Made by a program: the position numbers and the translations under genes. Below, one piece after another: positions 1 to 7,994 of a stretch of 64,000 nt of DNA. Source of the DNA: Noviherbaspirillum autotrophicum (lineage in GTDB: Bacteria > Pseudomonadota > Gammaproteobacteria > Burkholderiales > Burkholderiaceae_D). Each line of letters begins with the position of its first letter. Positions within the stretch are counted from its first letter, which is position 1. The stretch is from NCBI RefSeq assembly GCF_000818395.1, contig NZ_JWJG01000028.1, positions 2,069,397-2,133,396 of the forward strand. The letters run 5' to 3'. The notes beneath the pieces were generated by a model that did not search any database, was not told the DNA's origin, and was given only the letters and a program-made list of their open reading frames with translations.

Positions 1-360
1 GAAGCGTCGGCCTTGTGCGGCGGCGAACGGCGCCTCGATGCGCAGGTCGAAACCTTGCTGCGCTACTGCCCGAACGTATTGATCAAGGGCGGCCACGGCA
101 CGGGACCGGAAGTGGTGAACCGCTGGGTCACTGACGGTAATCAGCGCGCCTGGACCTGGCCGCGCCTGGAAGGAAGTTTCCACGGCACCGGCTGCACGTT
201 GGCATCCGCGATCGCGGCCTTGCTGGCGAGCGGCAAGCCGATGGTGGAAGCGATCGAGGCAGCGCAGGCTTATTGTCATCAGGCGCTGGTGGCGGCATAT
301 GCGGTTGCCGATGGCCAGCGCATCCCCAATCGCTGGGTTTCTCTTGAGGATGCTGTATGA
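1..360 (+). CDS. thiD: Hydroxymethylpyrimidine/phosphomethylpyrimidine kinase (C-terminal part)
   Basis: Open from the first base of the window, so only the last 119 residues are present and the start lies upstream. The family phosphorylates HMP and HMP-phosphate to give the pyrimidine half of thiamine. The visible piece contains GGHGTG and the family signature FHGTGCTLASAIAA, whose Cys lies in the phosphate-binding/catalytic loop of ThiD-type ribokinase-fold kinases. The stop codon overlaps the thiE start as ATGA, indicating translational coupling in a thiamine operon. The ThiD/ThiE pairing makes the assignment secure; whether an N-terminal fusion exists cannot be seen. Confidence 0.9.
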   Translation, partial: EASALCGGERRLDAQVETLLRYCPNVLIKGGHGTGPEVVNRWVTDGNQRAWTWPRLEGSFHGTGCTLASAIAALLASGKPMVEAIEAAQAYCHQALVAAYAVADGQRIPNRWVSLEDAV

Positions 361-968
361 AGGGACTGTATCTTGTTACGCCCGATTGGGACGACACGCA
401 AAAACTGCTGGACGTAACCGAAGCCGGTTTGCGTGGCGGTGCAGCACTCGTGCAGTACAGGCACAAGACGGCTGGCATGGAATTGCGCAAGGAACAGGCC
501 GCGCAATTGCAGGCATTGTGCCGGCGCTACGGCAGGCCGTTCATCGTGAACGACTTCGTCGACCTGTGCATCGAGCTCGATGCCGATGGCATCCACGTCG
601 GCGGGACCGACATGTCAGTGGCGCAGGTGCGCGCCGCAGTCGGCCCCGGAAAGATCGTCGGCGCGTCATGCTATGGCAGCCTGCGGATGGCGCACGATGC
701 GCATCGGGCGGGCGCGAGCTACGTGGCGTTCGGCGGATTTTATCCGTCGCGCGTGAAAAAGTACGAAGTCAGCACGTCGCCGGCCATCGTGACACAGGCA
801 AAGTCGGCGATTCCGCTGCCGAATGTGGTCATTGGCGGCATGACGCATGAAAATGCCGCACCGCTGGTGGCGCTTGGCACCGACATGGTGGCGGCGATCA
901 GCAGCGTCTACATGGTCGACGATCCGGAGGCGGCGGCAAGGCGCTTCGTGCAGCTGTTTGAAGCGTAG
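357..968 (+). CDS. thiE: Thiamine-phosphate synthase
   Basis: This 203-residue TIM-barrel enzyme joins HMP-pyrophosphate and thiazole phosphate to form thiamine phosphate in the cytoplasm. Family blocks seen: QYRHK (residues 33-37), FIVND (62-66), DGIHVGGTD (77-85, where most homologues have GQxD), FGGFYPSRVKK (125-135), IGGMT (159-163) and the phosphate-binding AAISS near 180. The start ATG overlaps the thiD stop, with GAGG about 10 bases upstream inside thiD. Length is normal for the family (about 200-210). A weak hairpin follows in the gap before uvrD. Confidence 0.94.
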   Translation: MKGLYLVTPDWDDTQKLLDVTEAGLRGGAALVQYRHKTAGMELRKEQAAQLQALCRRYGRPFIVNDFVDLCIELDADGIHVGGTDMSVAQVRAAVGPGKIVGASCYGSLRMAHDAHRAGASYVAFGGFYPSRVKKYEVSTSPAIVTQAKSAIPLPNVVIGGMTHENAAPLVALGTDMVAAISSVYMVDDPEAAARRFVQLFEA

Positions 969-1038
969 ACGGCCCATGCAGAGCCGGACCGTGGCCGCCG
1001 CACGGGGACTTGCACAGTGACAAAACGTTGAATTAATC

Positions 1039-1070
1039 GACAGGCAAGTCTTGGGATCGCCTGTCTTTCC
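1039..1070 (+). terminator. Possible weak terminator after thiE
   Basis: GACAGGC (1039-1045) and GCCTGTC (1059-1065) form a 7-bp stem with a 13-base loop, followed by TTTCC. The loop is long and the U-tract short, so it may only be a weak or partial terminator for the thiamine operon. Confidence 0.35.
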
Positions 1071-1107
1071 AGGCTGTTATTGAAGCTTGTTCAAGGAAAT
1101 ATCACGG

Positions 1108-1135
1108 TCTGACGCATACTGCTCCCCGGTATAAT
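1108..1135 (+). promoter_or_regulatory. Candidate sigma70 promoter of the uvrD-type helicase gene
   Basis: A consensus -10 TATAAT lies at 1130-1135, with a -35-like TCTGAC at 1108-1113 and a 16-base spacer. The expected transcription start falls about 6-7 bases after the -10, that is at or within a base or two of the ATG at 1142. No Shine-Dalgarno sequence fits in that interval, so a leaderless or near-leaderless mRNA is predicted. Confidence 0.55.
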
Positions 1136-1141
1136 CATGGG

Positions 1142-3430
1142 ATGCAAAACCTCCTCCACAACCTCAATCCCGAACAACTCGCCGCCGTCACCCTGCCCGC
1201 GCAATCGGCGCTGATTCTCGCCGGTGCCGGCTCCGGCAAAACCCGTGTGCTGACCACGCGTATCGCATGGCTGATCCAGACCGGGCAGGTGTCGCCGGCA
1301 GGCATCCTTGCCGTAACGTTTACAAACAAGGCGGCGAAGGAAATGACGGCGCGTCTGGGGGCGATGTTGCCGATCAATACGCGGGGGATGTGGCTCGGTA
1401 CCTTTCACGGTTTGTGCAACCGCCTGCTGCGCGCGCATTACCGCGATGCCGGCCTGCCGCAGACATTCCAGATCCTCGACTCGCAGGACCAGCTGTCGGC
1501 CATCAAGCGCCTGCTGAAGTCGCTGAACGTCGACGATGAAAAATACCCGCCGCGCAACTTGATGTACTTCATCAACAACGCGAAGGAACAGGGCTTGCGC
1601 GCGCACGATGTGGAAGCCAACGACGACTACAACCGCAAGTTCGTCGAGCTGTACGCCGCGTACGACCATCAGTGCCAGCGCGAAGGCGTGGTCGATTTCG
1701 CCGAACTGCTGTTGCGCACGTATGAACTGCTGACGCGCAATCAGCCGCTGCGCGAGCATTATCAGGCGCGCTTCAAGCACATCCTGGTCGACGAGTTCCA
1801 GGATACGAACAACCTGCAGTACAACTGGCTCAAGCTGATGGCGGGCGAACACAACGCGGTGTTCGCGGTCGGCGACGACGACCAAAGCATTTACGCATTC
1901 CGCGGCGCGAACGTGGGGAACATGGTCGCGTTCGAGCGCGAATTCCGCGTGCAGAACCTGATCAAGCTGGAGCAGAACTACCGCTCGCACGGCCACATCC
2001 TCGATGCGGCCAATACGCTGATTGCGAATAACAGCAAGCGCCTCGGCAAGAACCTGCGCACCGATGCCGGCCACGGCGAGCAGCTGCGCGTATACGAAGC
2101 GAGCAGCGATATCCAGGAAGCGAACTGGATCATCGAGGAAGCGAAGAGCTTGATTGCAGAAGGCGCTGCGCGCAGCGAGATCGCGATCCTGTATCGCTCC
2201 AACGCGCAGTCGCGCGTGATCGAGCATGCCCTGTTCACCGCCGGCATTCCGTACCGCGTCTATGGCGGCCAGCGCTTCTTCGAGCGCGCCGAAATCAAGC
2301 ATGCGATCGCGTACCTGCAGCTGATGGACAATCCGCACAACGATTCGGCCTTCCTGCGCGTGGTGAACTTCCCGACGCGCGGCATCGGCGCACGCTCGAT
2401 CGAGCAGCTGCAGGATGCGGCGCGCCAGTACGGCATTTCGCTGTACGCGGCGGTGCCCTATGTGACCGGCAAGGCCGGCAGCTCCCTCGGCTCGTTCGTG
2501 AAGCTGGTCGAGGGCATGCGGTTCGAGACCCAGAACCTGCCGCTGCAGGAAATGGTCAAAGTGATGCTCGACATGAGCGGCCTGATCCCGCATTACCAGA
2601 ACGAGAAGGAAGGCGCCGACCGCATCGAAAACCTGGAGCAGCTGGTGAGCGCGGCGATGCTGTTCGTGTCGGAAGAAGGCTTCGGCATCGATGCGCCGGC
2701 CTTCCTCGGACCCAAGGGCCAGCAGGTGGCCGGCGAAGCGCTGACTACCGCCGATGGCGTGGAAGTGCTGGACGCGGATGCGCCGCTGCCGACCGTGATG
2801 TCGCCGCTGTCGGCCTTTCTGTCGCACGCCTCACTGGAAGCGGGCGACAACCAGGCGCAGGCCGGGCAGGATGCCTTGCAGCTGATGACGGTGCACTCGG
2901 CCAAGGGGCTGGAGTTCGACGCCGTGTTCATCACCGGCCTGGAAGAGGGATTGTTCCCGCATGAAAACAGCGCACAGGAAGAGGGCGGGCTGGAAGAAGA
3001 GCGGCGCCTGATGTATGTGGCGATCACGCGCGCCAAGAAGCGCCTGTACCTGAGCTTTTCGCAAACCCGCATGCTGCACGGCCAGACGCGCTACAACATG
3101 AAGTCGCGCTTCTTCGATGAATTGCCGGAAGAAGCGCTGAAATGGTTGTCGCCGCGCGTGCAGCCGCAGTGGTTCGGCCACCGGAAATCCGCATGGGACG
3201 AGGCGCCGGAAGCAGGGGCGAACAAGATTGCGCAAAGCTTTTCCCGCAAGGACGCCGGCTGGCGCATCGGCGAAACCGTGATGCACCAGAAGTTCGGCGA
3301 AGGCGTCATCGTCAACATCGAAGGCGGCGGCACGAATATGCGGGCGCACATCAATTTCGGCAAGCACGGCATGAAGCTGCTGGATCTCGGTATTGCCAAA
3401 TTGGAAAAAGTAGCGCCGCGCCTCCACTAA
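1142..3430 (+). CDS. uvrD: UvrD/Rep/PcrA-family ATP-dependent 3'-5' DNA helicase
   Basis: A 762-residue superfamily 1 helicase that unwinds DNA in nucleotide-excision and mismatch repair or fork restart. Motifs in order: Q motif LNPEQLAAV (8-16), Walker A AGAGSGKTR (27-35), GTFHG (86-90), Walker B DEFQDT (217-222), motif III GDDDQSIYAFRGA (244-256), QNYRS, then VHSAKGLEFD and YVAITRAKKRLYLS near residues 580-640. The C-terminal 60 residues (GETVMHQKFGEGVIVNIEGG) match the Tudor-like tail of PcrA/UvrD. Length and tail favour UvrD over Rep, but the paralogues cannot be fully separated without alignment. The gene stands alone between the thiamine operon and the sigma-factor cassette. Confidence 0.92.
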   Translation: MQNLLHNLNPEQLAAVTLPAQSALILAGAGSGKTRVLTTRIAWLIQTGQVSPAGILAVTFTNKAAKEMTARLGAMLPINTRGMWLGTFHGLCNRLLRAHYRDAGLPQTFQILDSQDQLSAIKRLLKSLNVDDEKYPPRNLMYFINNAKEQGLRAHDVEANDDYNRKFVELYAAYDHQCQREGVVDFAELLLRTYELLTRNQPLREHYQARFKHILVDEFQDTNNLQYNWLKLMAGEHNAVFAVGDDDQSIYAFRGANVGNMVAFEREFRVQNLIKLEQNYRSHGHILDAANTLIANNSKRLGKNLRTDAGHGEQLRVYEASSDIQEANWIIEEAKSLIAEGAARSEIAILYRSNAQSRVIEHALFTAGIPYRVYGGQRFFERAEIKHAIAYLQLMDNPHNDSAFLRVVNFPTRGIGARSIEQLQDAARQYGISLYAAVPYVTGKAGSSLGSFVKLVEGMRFETQNLPLQEMVKVMLDMSGLIPHYQNEKEGADRIENLEQLVSAAMLFVSEEGFGIDAPAFLGPKGQQVAGEALTTADGVEVLDADAPLPTVMSPLSAFLSHASLEAGDNQAQAGQDALQLMTVHSAKGLEFDAVFITGLEEGLFPHENSAQEEGGLEEERRLMYVAITRAKKRLYLSFSQTRMLHGQTRYNMKSRFFDELPEEALKWLSPRVQPQWFGHRKSAWDEAPEAGANKIAQSFSRKDAGWRIGETVMHQKFGEGVIVNIEGGGTNMRAHINFGKHGMKLLDLGIAKLEKVAPRLH

Positions 3431-3550
3431 TAGCGCGCCTGGCCGCCGTGCGCCGACGCGGGACGGCATGCGGCCAAGTACGTCCCGCCTGCTTTCCCTG
3501 ACTGTGGATGGAACTTTTTCGGCGCCCGTTCGTTAGAGCGGGTATCGATA

Positions 3551-4117
3551 ATGCGAACCCTTGCCCACCTCGACGACATGCAATGCGCCATCCTCGCCCA
3601 GCGCGGCGACAGCCGGGCATTTTCCGAGCTGGTCGCGCGCTATCAGGACCGCATCTACCGCTTCCTGCTGCGGCTGGTCCGCACGCCGGAAGATGCGTCG
3701 GAACTGACCCAGGATACCTTCCTGCGCGCTTACCAGGGGTTGAATCGCTGGCGCCCCGATGCCCAGTTCAAGACCTGGCTGTTTCGCATCGCGCGCAATG
3801 GCGCGTTCGACCTGCTGCGGCGCGACAAGGTGGTCGAGTTCGTGGAACTGGACGACGACACCGATGTGCCCGATGCGGCCGCCGGGCCGGAGGCCATCGT
3901 CGAAACGGCGCAGCGCTACCGCATGCTGGAAGCCGCGTTGCTGCGCCTGCCGGCCGAACATCGCGAAATCCTGCTGCTGCGGGAAATCGAAGACATGAGC
4001 TATGAACATATCGCGGACGTGCTGGACCTGAACATCGGCACCGTCAAGTCGCGCATCGCGCGGGCGCGGGCCGCATTGCTCGACATTGTCAGACATCAAA
4101 CGGAGTCACGCCGATGA
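3551..4117 (+). CDS. ECF-family RNA polymerase sigma factor
   Basis: 188 residues with only sigma region 2 (about 30-90, including the YQDRIYRFLLRLV and ELTQDTFLRAY segments) and region 4 (about 120-175, with a helix-turn-helix through SYEHIADVLDLNIGTVKSRI), joined by an acidic linker (DDDTDVPDAA). This is the layout of group 4 (ECF) sigma factors that direct a small stress regulon. It overlaps the next gene, a zinc-type anti-sigma factor, as ATGA, so the pair is co-translated. The order sigma, anti-sigma, Spy/CnrX-like sensor suggests envelope or metal stress control. Similarity to RpoE-type factors is likely but its regulon is unknown. Confidence 0.9.
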   Translation: MRTLAHLDDMQCAILAQRGDSRAFSELVARYQDRIYRFLLRLVRTPEDASELTQDTFLRAYQGLNRWRPDAQFKTWLFRIARNGAFDLLRRDKVVEFVELDDDTDVPDAAAGPEAIVETAQRYRMLEAALLRLPAEHREILLLREIEDMSYEHIADVLDLNIGTVKSRIARARAALLDIVRHQTESRR

Positions 4118-4551
4118 ACTGCCCGAGGCATGCCGAAATTTCCGCTTACATGGACGATATACTGACGCCCTCCGAGCGTCAGCAGTTTGCGCCGCATCTG
4201 GCCGGCTGCCCGGTGTGCCGGCAGCAGCTCGATGACTTGCTGGCGCTGCGGGAGGCGATGCACGCCCTGCCGTCGCCGGGGCTGGGCTTCGACTTGGCGG
4301 CGAATCTGGAATTCCGGACGCGCGGCGCAGCCAGGCCACGGCCACCCCGGTCGTTTTGGACGGCATGGGGCGCGCCCGGCTTGGCGGTGGCGCTGTCGCT
4401 GGCGTCCGGCGCCTGGCTGGGCGCGATGTGGATCGGCACCGGCGCTGCCGTCGCGCCGTCGACGCCGGTAACGCGCGTGTTCGATCCCGTCCCGCCCGGC
4501 GGGCTTTGCGCCGCGGCCGAACTGTGCGGCATATCGAAAGGACTGCAATGA
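4114..4551 (+). CDS. Zinc-finger (ZAS-type) membrane anti-sigma factor
   Basis: 145 residues. The N-terminal cytoplasmic domain carries H28-x3-C32-x2-C35 (HLAGCPVC), the zinc-binding anti-sigma signature, plus an upstream Cys3/His6 pair. A single hydrophobic segment (about 92-112) crosses the inner membrane, followed by a short periplasmic tail containing two Cys (GGLCAAAELCG). It should hold the upstream ECF sigma factor inactive until a signal arrives. It overlaps the sigma gene upstream and the sensor-like gene downstream, both by ATGA. The Cys pair in the tail is unusual and might be redox- or metal-responsive, which is inference only. Confidence 0.85.
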   Translation: MNCPRHAEISAYMDDILTPSERQQFAPHLAGCPVCRQQLDDLLALREAMHALPSPGLGFDLAANLEFRTRGAARPRPPRSFWTAWGAPGLAVALSLASGAWLGAMWIGTGAAVAPSTPVTRVFDPVPPGGLCAAAELCGISKGLQ

Positions 4552-5018
4552 ATCGCACTGCGCTGAAATGGCTGCTGGCCGTGTCACTATCGCTCAATGC
4601 CGGCATCGTCGCGACCGTCGCCGCCGACAGGCTCGGAGCCATCCCGCATACGACGGCGCCGCAGAGCGAACACGTGAGCCTGCCGGATTATCTGGCGTTG
4701 AGCGCCGAACAGCGGCGGCGCTGGGATGAGATGGAGCGCGGCTTTCTGAAGGATCTGGCGGCCAACTGGCGCGAGATCAAGGCGCATCGCGAAACCCTGG
4801 TAAGGCAGGCCCTGTCGGCGGCGCCGGACCGCACCGTGCTCGATGCCGAGCAGGCCCGCATCGCTGCCTTGCAGGACAGCCAGCAGCGCCGCGTCATGCA
4901 ACAGTTGCTCGCCGAGCGCGATGTGCTGAACCCGCATCAGCGGGAAAAGCTGATGGCGCTGTTACTGAACCGCTATGCGCAGGAAGCCACCGAAGAGGAA
5001 GTGCTGCACCGGCGCTAG
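4548..5018 (+). CDS. Membrane-anchored periplasmic Spy/CnrX-like heavy-metal or stress sensor
   Basis: 156 residues: an N-terminal membrane anchor (WLLAVSLSLNAGIVATVAA) and a charged, highly helical periplasmic part rich in Arg, Glu and Gln (LSAEQRRRWDEMERGF, then QQLLAERDVLNPHQREKLMA). That pattern matches the Metal_resist/CpxP-Spy-CnrX group, four-helix hairpin proteins that chaperone or sense metals in the periplasm. The start ATG at 4548 overlaps the anti-sigma stop; a longer open frame upstream lies inside the anti-sigma gene and is rejected. By analogy with CnrYXH it may signal to the anti-sigma factor. No obvious His/Met metal cluster is visible, so metal specificity is not claimed. 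Confidence 0.72.
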   Translation: MNRTALKWLLAVSLSLNAGIVATVAADRLGAIPHTTAPQSEHVSLPDYLALSAEQRRRWDEMERGFLKDLAANWREIKAHRETLVRQALSAAPDRTVLDAEQARIAALQDSQQRRVMQQLLAERDVLNPHQREKLMALLLNRYAQEATEEEVLHRR

Positions 5019-5164
5019 GGCCTGTCATCCCTGCGTGGAGGAGGGCGAAGTGCCGTAGGCGTTGCAGCGTCTAAGCATGGAACATTTTCACGGGTGCTTC
5101 GTTTAAGCAGACAGGGCCGCTTGCAGGCGGCGTATCTTGAATATTTTTATGGAACCCATACACA

Positions 5165-5644
5165 ATGAAATCCTCAGCATCCTTACTGGCCGCGATCTCG
5201 CTTGCTTTCCCGTTGACCTTGCTCGCTGCCGGGCACGACCATCATGAACACGGCGCGGCGCCGCAGAAAATCGAGCTCAACGCGGGCAAGAAATGGTCGA
5301 CTGACGAGCCGCTGCTCAAGGGCATGGGCACGATCAGGGACCAGGTTGCCGCTGCACTGCCGCAAGCGCATGCCGGCAAACTGTCGCCGGCCCAGTACGA
5401 ACAGCTGGGGCAAGACATCAACACCCAGATCGGCTATATCGTGCAGAACTGCAAGCTTGATCCGAAGGCAGATGCGCAGCTTCATGTGATCATCGCCGAG
5501 CTCACGCAAGGCGTCGATGCGCTCGAAGGGCGGCAGCCCGACAAGGACCGGGCGCTGGGCGTGGTCAAGGCGGCGCAGGCCGTCAATACCTATGGCAAGT
5601 ACTTCGACCACGCCGGCTGGAAGCCGGTCAAATTGCCGCATTGA
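5165..5644 (+). CDS. His-rich periplasmic protein of the DnrO-like family
   Basis: 159 residues with a Sec signal peptide ending near LLAAGH; the mature N-terminus starts with a His-rich stretch (GHDHHEHG) that could bind a metal. The rest is helical, with one Cys (QNCKLDPKADAQLH) and a C-terminal block (TYGKYFDHAGWKP). Similar proteins in Oxalobacteraceae are commonly labelled DnrO protein without known function. It lies 146 bases after the sensor gene, on the same strand, and may share the stress cassette or have its own promoter. A function in periplasmic metal binding is inferred only from the His cluster. Confidence 0.65.
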   Translation: MKSSASLLAAISLAFPLTLLAAGHDHHEHGAAPQKIELNAGKKWSTDEPLLKGMGTIRDQVAAALPQAHAGKLSPAQYEQLGQDINTQIGYIVQNCKLDPKADAQLHVIIAELTQGVDALEGRQPDKDRALGVVKAAQAVNTYGKYFDHAGWKPVKLPH

Positions 5645-5681
5645 TGACAGGCGCAGCGGCAACCGGCCTGCGTTGCGCGGC

Positions 5682-6455
5682 TCAGGCGGCGGGAGGCTGC
5701 TGTGGCCGGCCGAAAATATGGGTGTAGGTGGGATAGAACGAGCAATACATGACCACCGTGAGCATCAGCGTCAGCGGCAAAAGGACGACCATCACCGCCG
5801 CCGCGCGCGCAAAGAGCATGGCGATGATGCTGCTGGCGATGGCTGGCAGCAGCACGCCGATCAGTATCCACGCCAGTCCATACGTCAGGAAGGCCTTGCC
5901 CGAGCGCTGCACCGCAAAGAAGCTGTAGAACATCGCCTTGCCGACGCTCATGTTCTGCCACATGATCAAGGGCGCGGCATACCAGAAACCCATCGCTGCC
6001 GGCGTGTAGACGGCAGCCGAAAAAATCATCGCCAGCGTCAGATTGGACTGGCGCACGGTTTGCTCGTCGAGCTCCTTCTGGCCGCTCATGAGATCCCAGA
6101 GGACGCCGCCGTCGACCAGCGCGGAGGCGGCAATCGCGATCACCGCCGCCAGCAGGTAGAGCACGCCGAGCAGCAGCAGGCTGCGCAAGGCCGGCGACTG
6201 GAAACCGGTCAGCAGCAGGTTCGGAAAGACTTTCTTGTCCTGTTCGATCTGGACGCATGCCTGCATAAAGGCCATCGAAAACACCGGCACCAGCACCAGC
6301 GGCAGGATTTGCCCCAGCAGTGGAACGATGCCGATGGCTAGCATCAGGAACATGTAGCTCAAGAACAGGGTCGACATTTCGAAAGGCTGCTTGCGAAACA
6401 ATGCGAAGCCTTCCTTCACCCAAAGCCAGCCTGTACGTGCGGGCAATTTTTCCAT
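5682..6455 (-). CDS. BPSS1780-family polytopic membrane protein
   Basis: 257 residues with about six hydrophobic segments and a conserved N-terminal block (TGWLWVKEGFALFRKQPFEM) found in the BPSS1780 family of betaproteobacterial inner-membrane proteins, function unknown. ATG at 6455 follows the thrB stop by two bases, so it is probably translated by re-initiation after thrB; a TTG two codons earlier overlaps thrB and is less likely. Order polA/DUF2782/thrB/BPSS1780 is familiar in Burkholderiales. It converges on the DnrO-like gene with a 37-base gap lacking a clear terminator. Confidence 0.8.
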   Translation of the reverse strand: MEKLPARTGWLWVKEGFALFRKQPFEMSTLFLSYMFLMLAIGIVPLLGQILPLVLVPVFSMAFMQACVQIEQDKKVFPNLLLTGFQSPALRSLLLLGVLYLLAAVIAIAASALVDGGVLWDLMSGQKELDEQTVRQSNLTLAMIFSAAVYTPAAMGFWYAAPLIMWQNMSVGKAMFYSFFAVQRSGKAFLTYGLAWILIGVLLPAIASSIIAMLFARAAAVMVVLLPLTLMLTVVMYCSFYPTYTHIFGRPQQPPAA

Positions 6456-6457
6456 TG

Positions 6458-7414
6458 TCAAAATAATGCCGGAGCCGGGTTGTTGATGCGCTGGCGCAAA
6501 ATGCGTTCGAAATGGGACGGGTCGTGCGGCGTCAGCATTTCCGCTTCGCGCGGCAGGTAGAAATCATACAGCCGCGACAGCCAGAAGCGCAGCGCTCCGG
6601 CTTGCAGCATCGGCTGCCAGGCTTCCCTTTCCGCCTCGGTGAATGGCCGTACCGCATGGTAGGCCGCAAGCAGCGCCTGCAGGCGTGCCAAGTCGAGCGC
6701 GCCGCTGTCCAGATCGATGCACCAGTCGTTGACCGTCACTGCCACGTCGAACAGCCAAGTGTCGCAGCCGGCGAAGTAGAAATCGAAAAAGCCGGTCAGG
6801 CGGTCGCCTTCGAACATCACATTGTTGCGGAACAGGTCGGCATGAATCGGCCCACGCGGCAGCGCGTGATATACCGCCGAGCCGGCAAACGCATCTTGCG
6901 CGTGGATTTCCGCGCGCAGCAAATGCTGGCCATCCTGCGGCAGGTACGGCAGCACGGTCGGCGTGGTTGCCAGCCACCAATCCAGCCCGCGCAGGTTGGG
7001 TTGGTGCAGCGGGAAGTCCTGGCCGGCGATATGCATTTTTGCCAGCATGGCACCAACGGCGGCACAGTGCACTGGCTTGGGCGACAGTTGCGACGCGCCT
7101 TTGAGCTTGGTCACGATCGATGCCGGCTTGCCATGCAGCGTATGCAGGATTTCACCCTGGCGATTTGCGACAGGCGCCGGCACCAGCACGCTGCGGTCGG
7201 CCAAATGGCGCATCAGTTGCAGGTAGAACGGCAGTTGTTCGAAAGTCAGCTTTTCGAAAATCGTCAGGACAAATTCGCCGGCTTCAGTTGTGAGGAAAAA
7301 GTTACTGTTTTCAATGCCGGATGAAATGCCTTTGATCGCCAGCGGCTTGCCAAGATCGAACTGCGTAATCCATTGCGTGAGGTCATCCAGGCTGACCGGG
7401 GTGAATACTGCCAT
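6458..7414 (-). CDS. thrB: Homoserine kinase (aminoglycoside-phosphotransferase-like type)
   Basis: 318 residues. It phosphorylates homoserine with ATP to give O-phosphohomoserine, the step before threonine synthase. The N-terminus [11 protein letters not shown] and the catalytic segment [11 protein letters not shown] followed by [18 protein letters not shown] (the DFD-like metal site) identify the APH-fold ThrB of beta- and gammaproteobacteria, unrelated to the GHMP-type enzyme of E. coli. Length fits (about 315-325). No clear ribosome-binding site precedes the ATG. It sits between the DUF2782 gene and the BPSS1780 gene on the same strand. Confidence 0.93.
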   Translation of the reverse strand: MAVFTPVSLDDLTQWITQFDLGKPLAIKGISSGIENSNFFLTTEAGEFVLTIFEKLTFEQLPFYLQLMRHLADRSVLVPAPVANRQGEILHTLHGKPASIVTKLKGASQLSPKPVHCAAVGAMLAKMHIAGQDFPLHQPNLRGLDWWLATTPTVLPYLPQDGQHLLRAEIHAQDAFAGSAVYHALPRGPIHADLFRNNVMFEGDRLTGFFDFYFAGCDTWLFDVAVTVNDWCIDLDSGALDLARLQALLAAYHAVRPFTEAEREAWQPMLQAGALRFWLSRLYDFYLPREAEMLTPHDPSHFERILRQRINNPAPALF

Positions 7415-7453
7415 GAGCGAAATCGAAAAAAGAAAATCGGGAATGTGGGGGCG

Positions 7454-7483
7454 AAATGCGCGTTATTTAAATGCGCGTTATTT
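7454..7483. repeat. Perfect 15-bp tandem duplication at the end of the DUF2782 gene
   Basis: AAATGCGCGTTATTT occurs twice with no spacer (7454-7468 and 7469-7483). The second copy covers the stop codon of the DUF2782 gene (minus strand), the first lies in the gap before thrB. It looks like a recent slippage duplication. Confidence 0.85.
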
Positions 7484-7888
7484 TTTTGCCGGTGCGGGCG
7501 GCGGCGCAGGGATGGACGCAGCCTGTTCCGACGCCGCTTCCTGCTTGCGGCTCAAGTCGAATTCCTTGACTTGCCACTGCGCGCCGCGGTTGGCGCTGCT
7601 CTGGCCGTCGCCGGGCATGGCGCCGGGTTGCTCGTTCGGCTTCAGGTAATAGGTGCTCTTGCCGTTGGTGACCTTCACTTCGGTTACCTTGCCGCCGCGG
7701 GCACGCTTTTCGGTGATCTTGCGCTCCTGGTCGGGCTTGCGGATCGTGATGGCCGGCGCGTCGCCTTCTTCCAGCTTTTGCATCTGGGGTGGCGGCGGAG
7801 CGTCGGCTTGTTGAGCGTGGGCCAGCAGAGGCGTTGCGAAGGCGGCAATGCAGGTTGCCGTAAGATGCCAGGCCTTGAGTGTGCGCAT
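7478..7888 (-). CDS. DUF2782 family exported protein
   Basis: 136 residues with a Sec signal peptide (to about LLAHAQQ), a conserved middle (ITIRKPDQERKITEKRARGG, then VKVTNGKSTYYLKP) characteristic of DUF2782, and a Pro/Ala-rich tail ending KK. Function unknown. In many Burkholderiales it sits between polA and thrB, as here. Start: the ATG at 7888 begins a clean signal peptide; the longer frame to 8092 runs into the LOG gene and is rejected. Its stop lies inside a tandem 15-bp repeat. Confidence 0.8.
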   Translation of the reverse strand: MRTLKAWHLTATCIAAFATPLLAHAQQADAPPPPQMQKLEEGDAPAITIRKPDQERKITEKRARGGKVTEVKVTNGKSTYYLKPNEQPGAMPGDGQSSANRGAQWQVKEFDLSRKQEAASEQAASIPAPPPAPAKK

Positions 7889-7994
7889 GATGTTCTTTGA
7901 CGTGTTATGGGACAGTGCGGCTCGAGCGAGTCGAGCCTCTCCGAAACATTTTAGCAAACCGCGCCCGCTGGCCTGGAAAATAACTGCGTCGGTA

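Noticed and set aside
1091-2827. 578-codon open frame on minus, antisense to the helicase gene
   Set aside because: Low-complexity His/Gln/Arg/Ala-rich translation, no domains, no ribosome site; typical shadow of a GC-rich gene.
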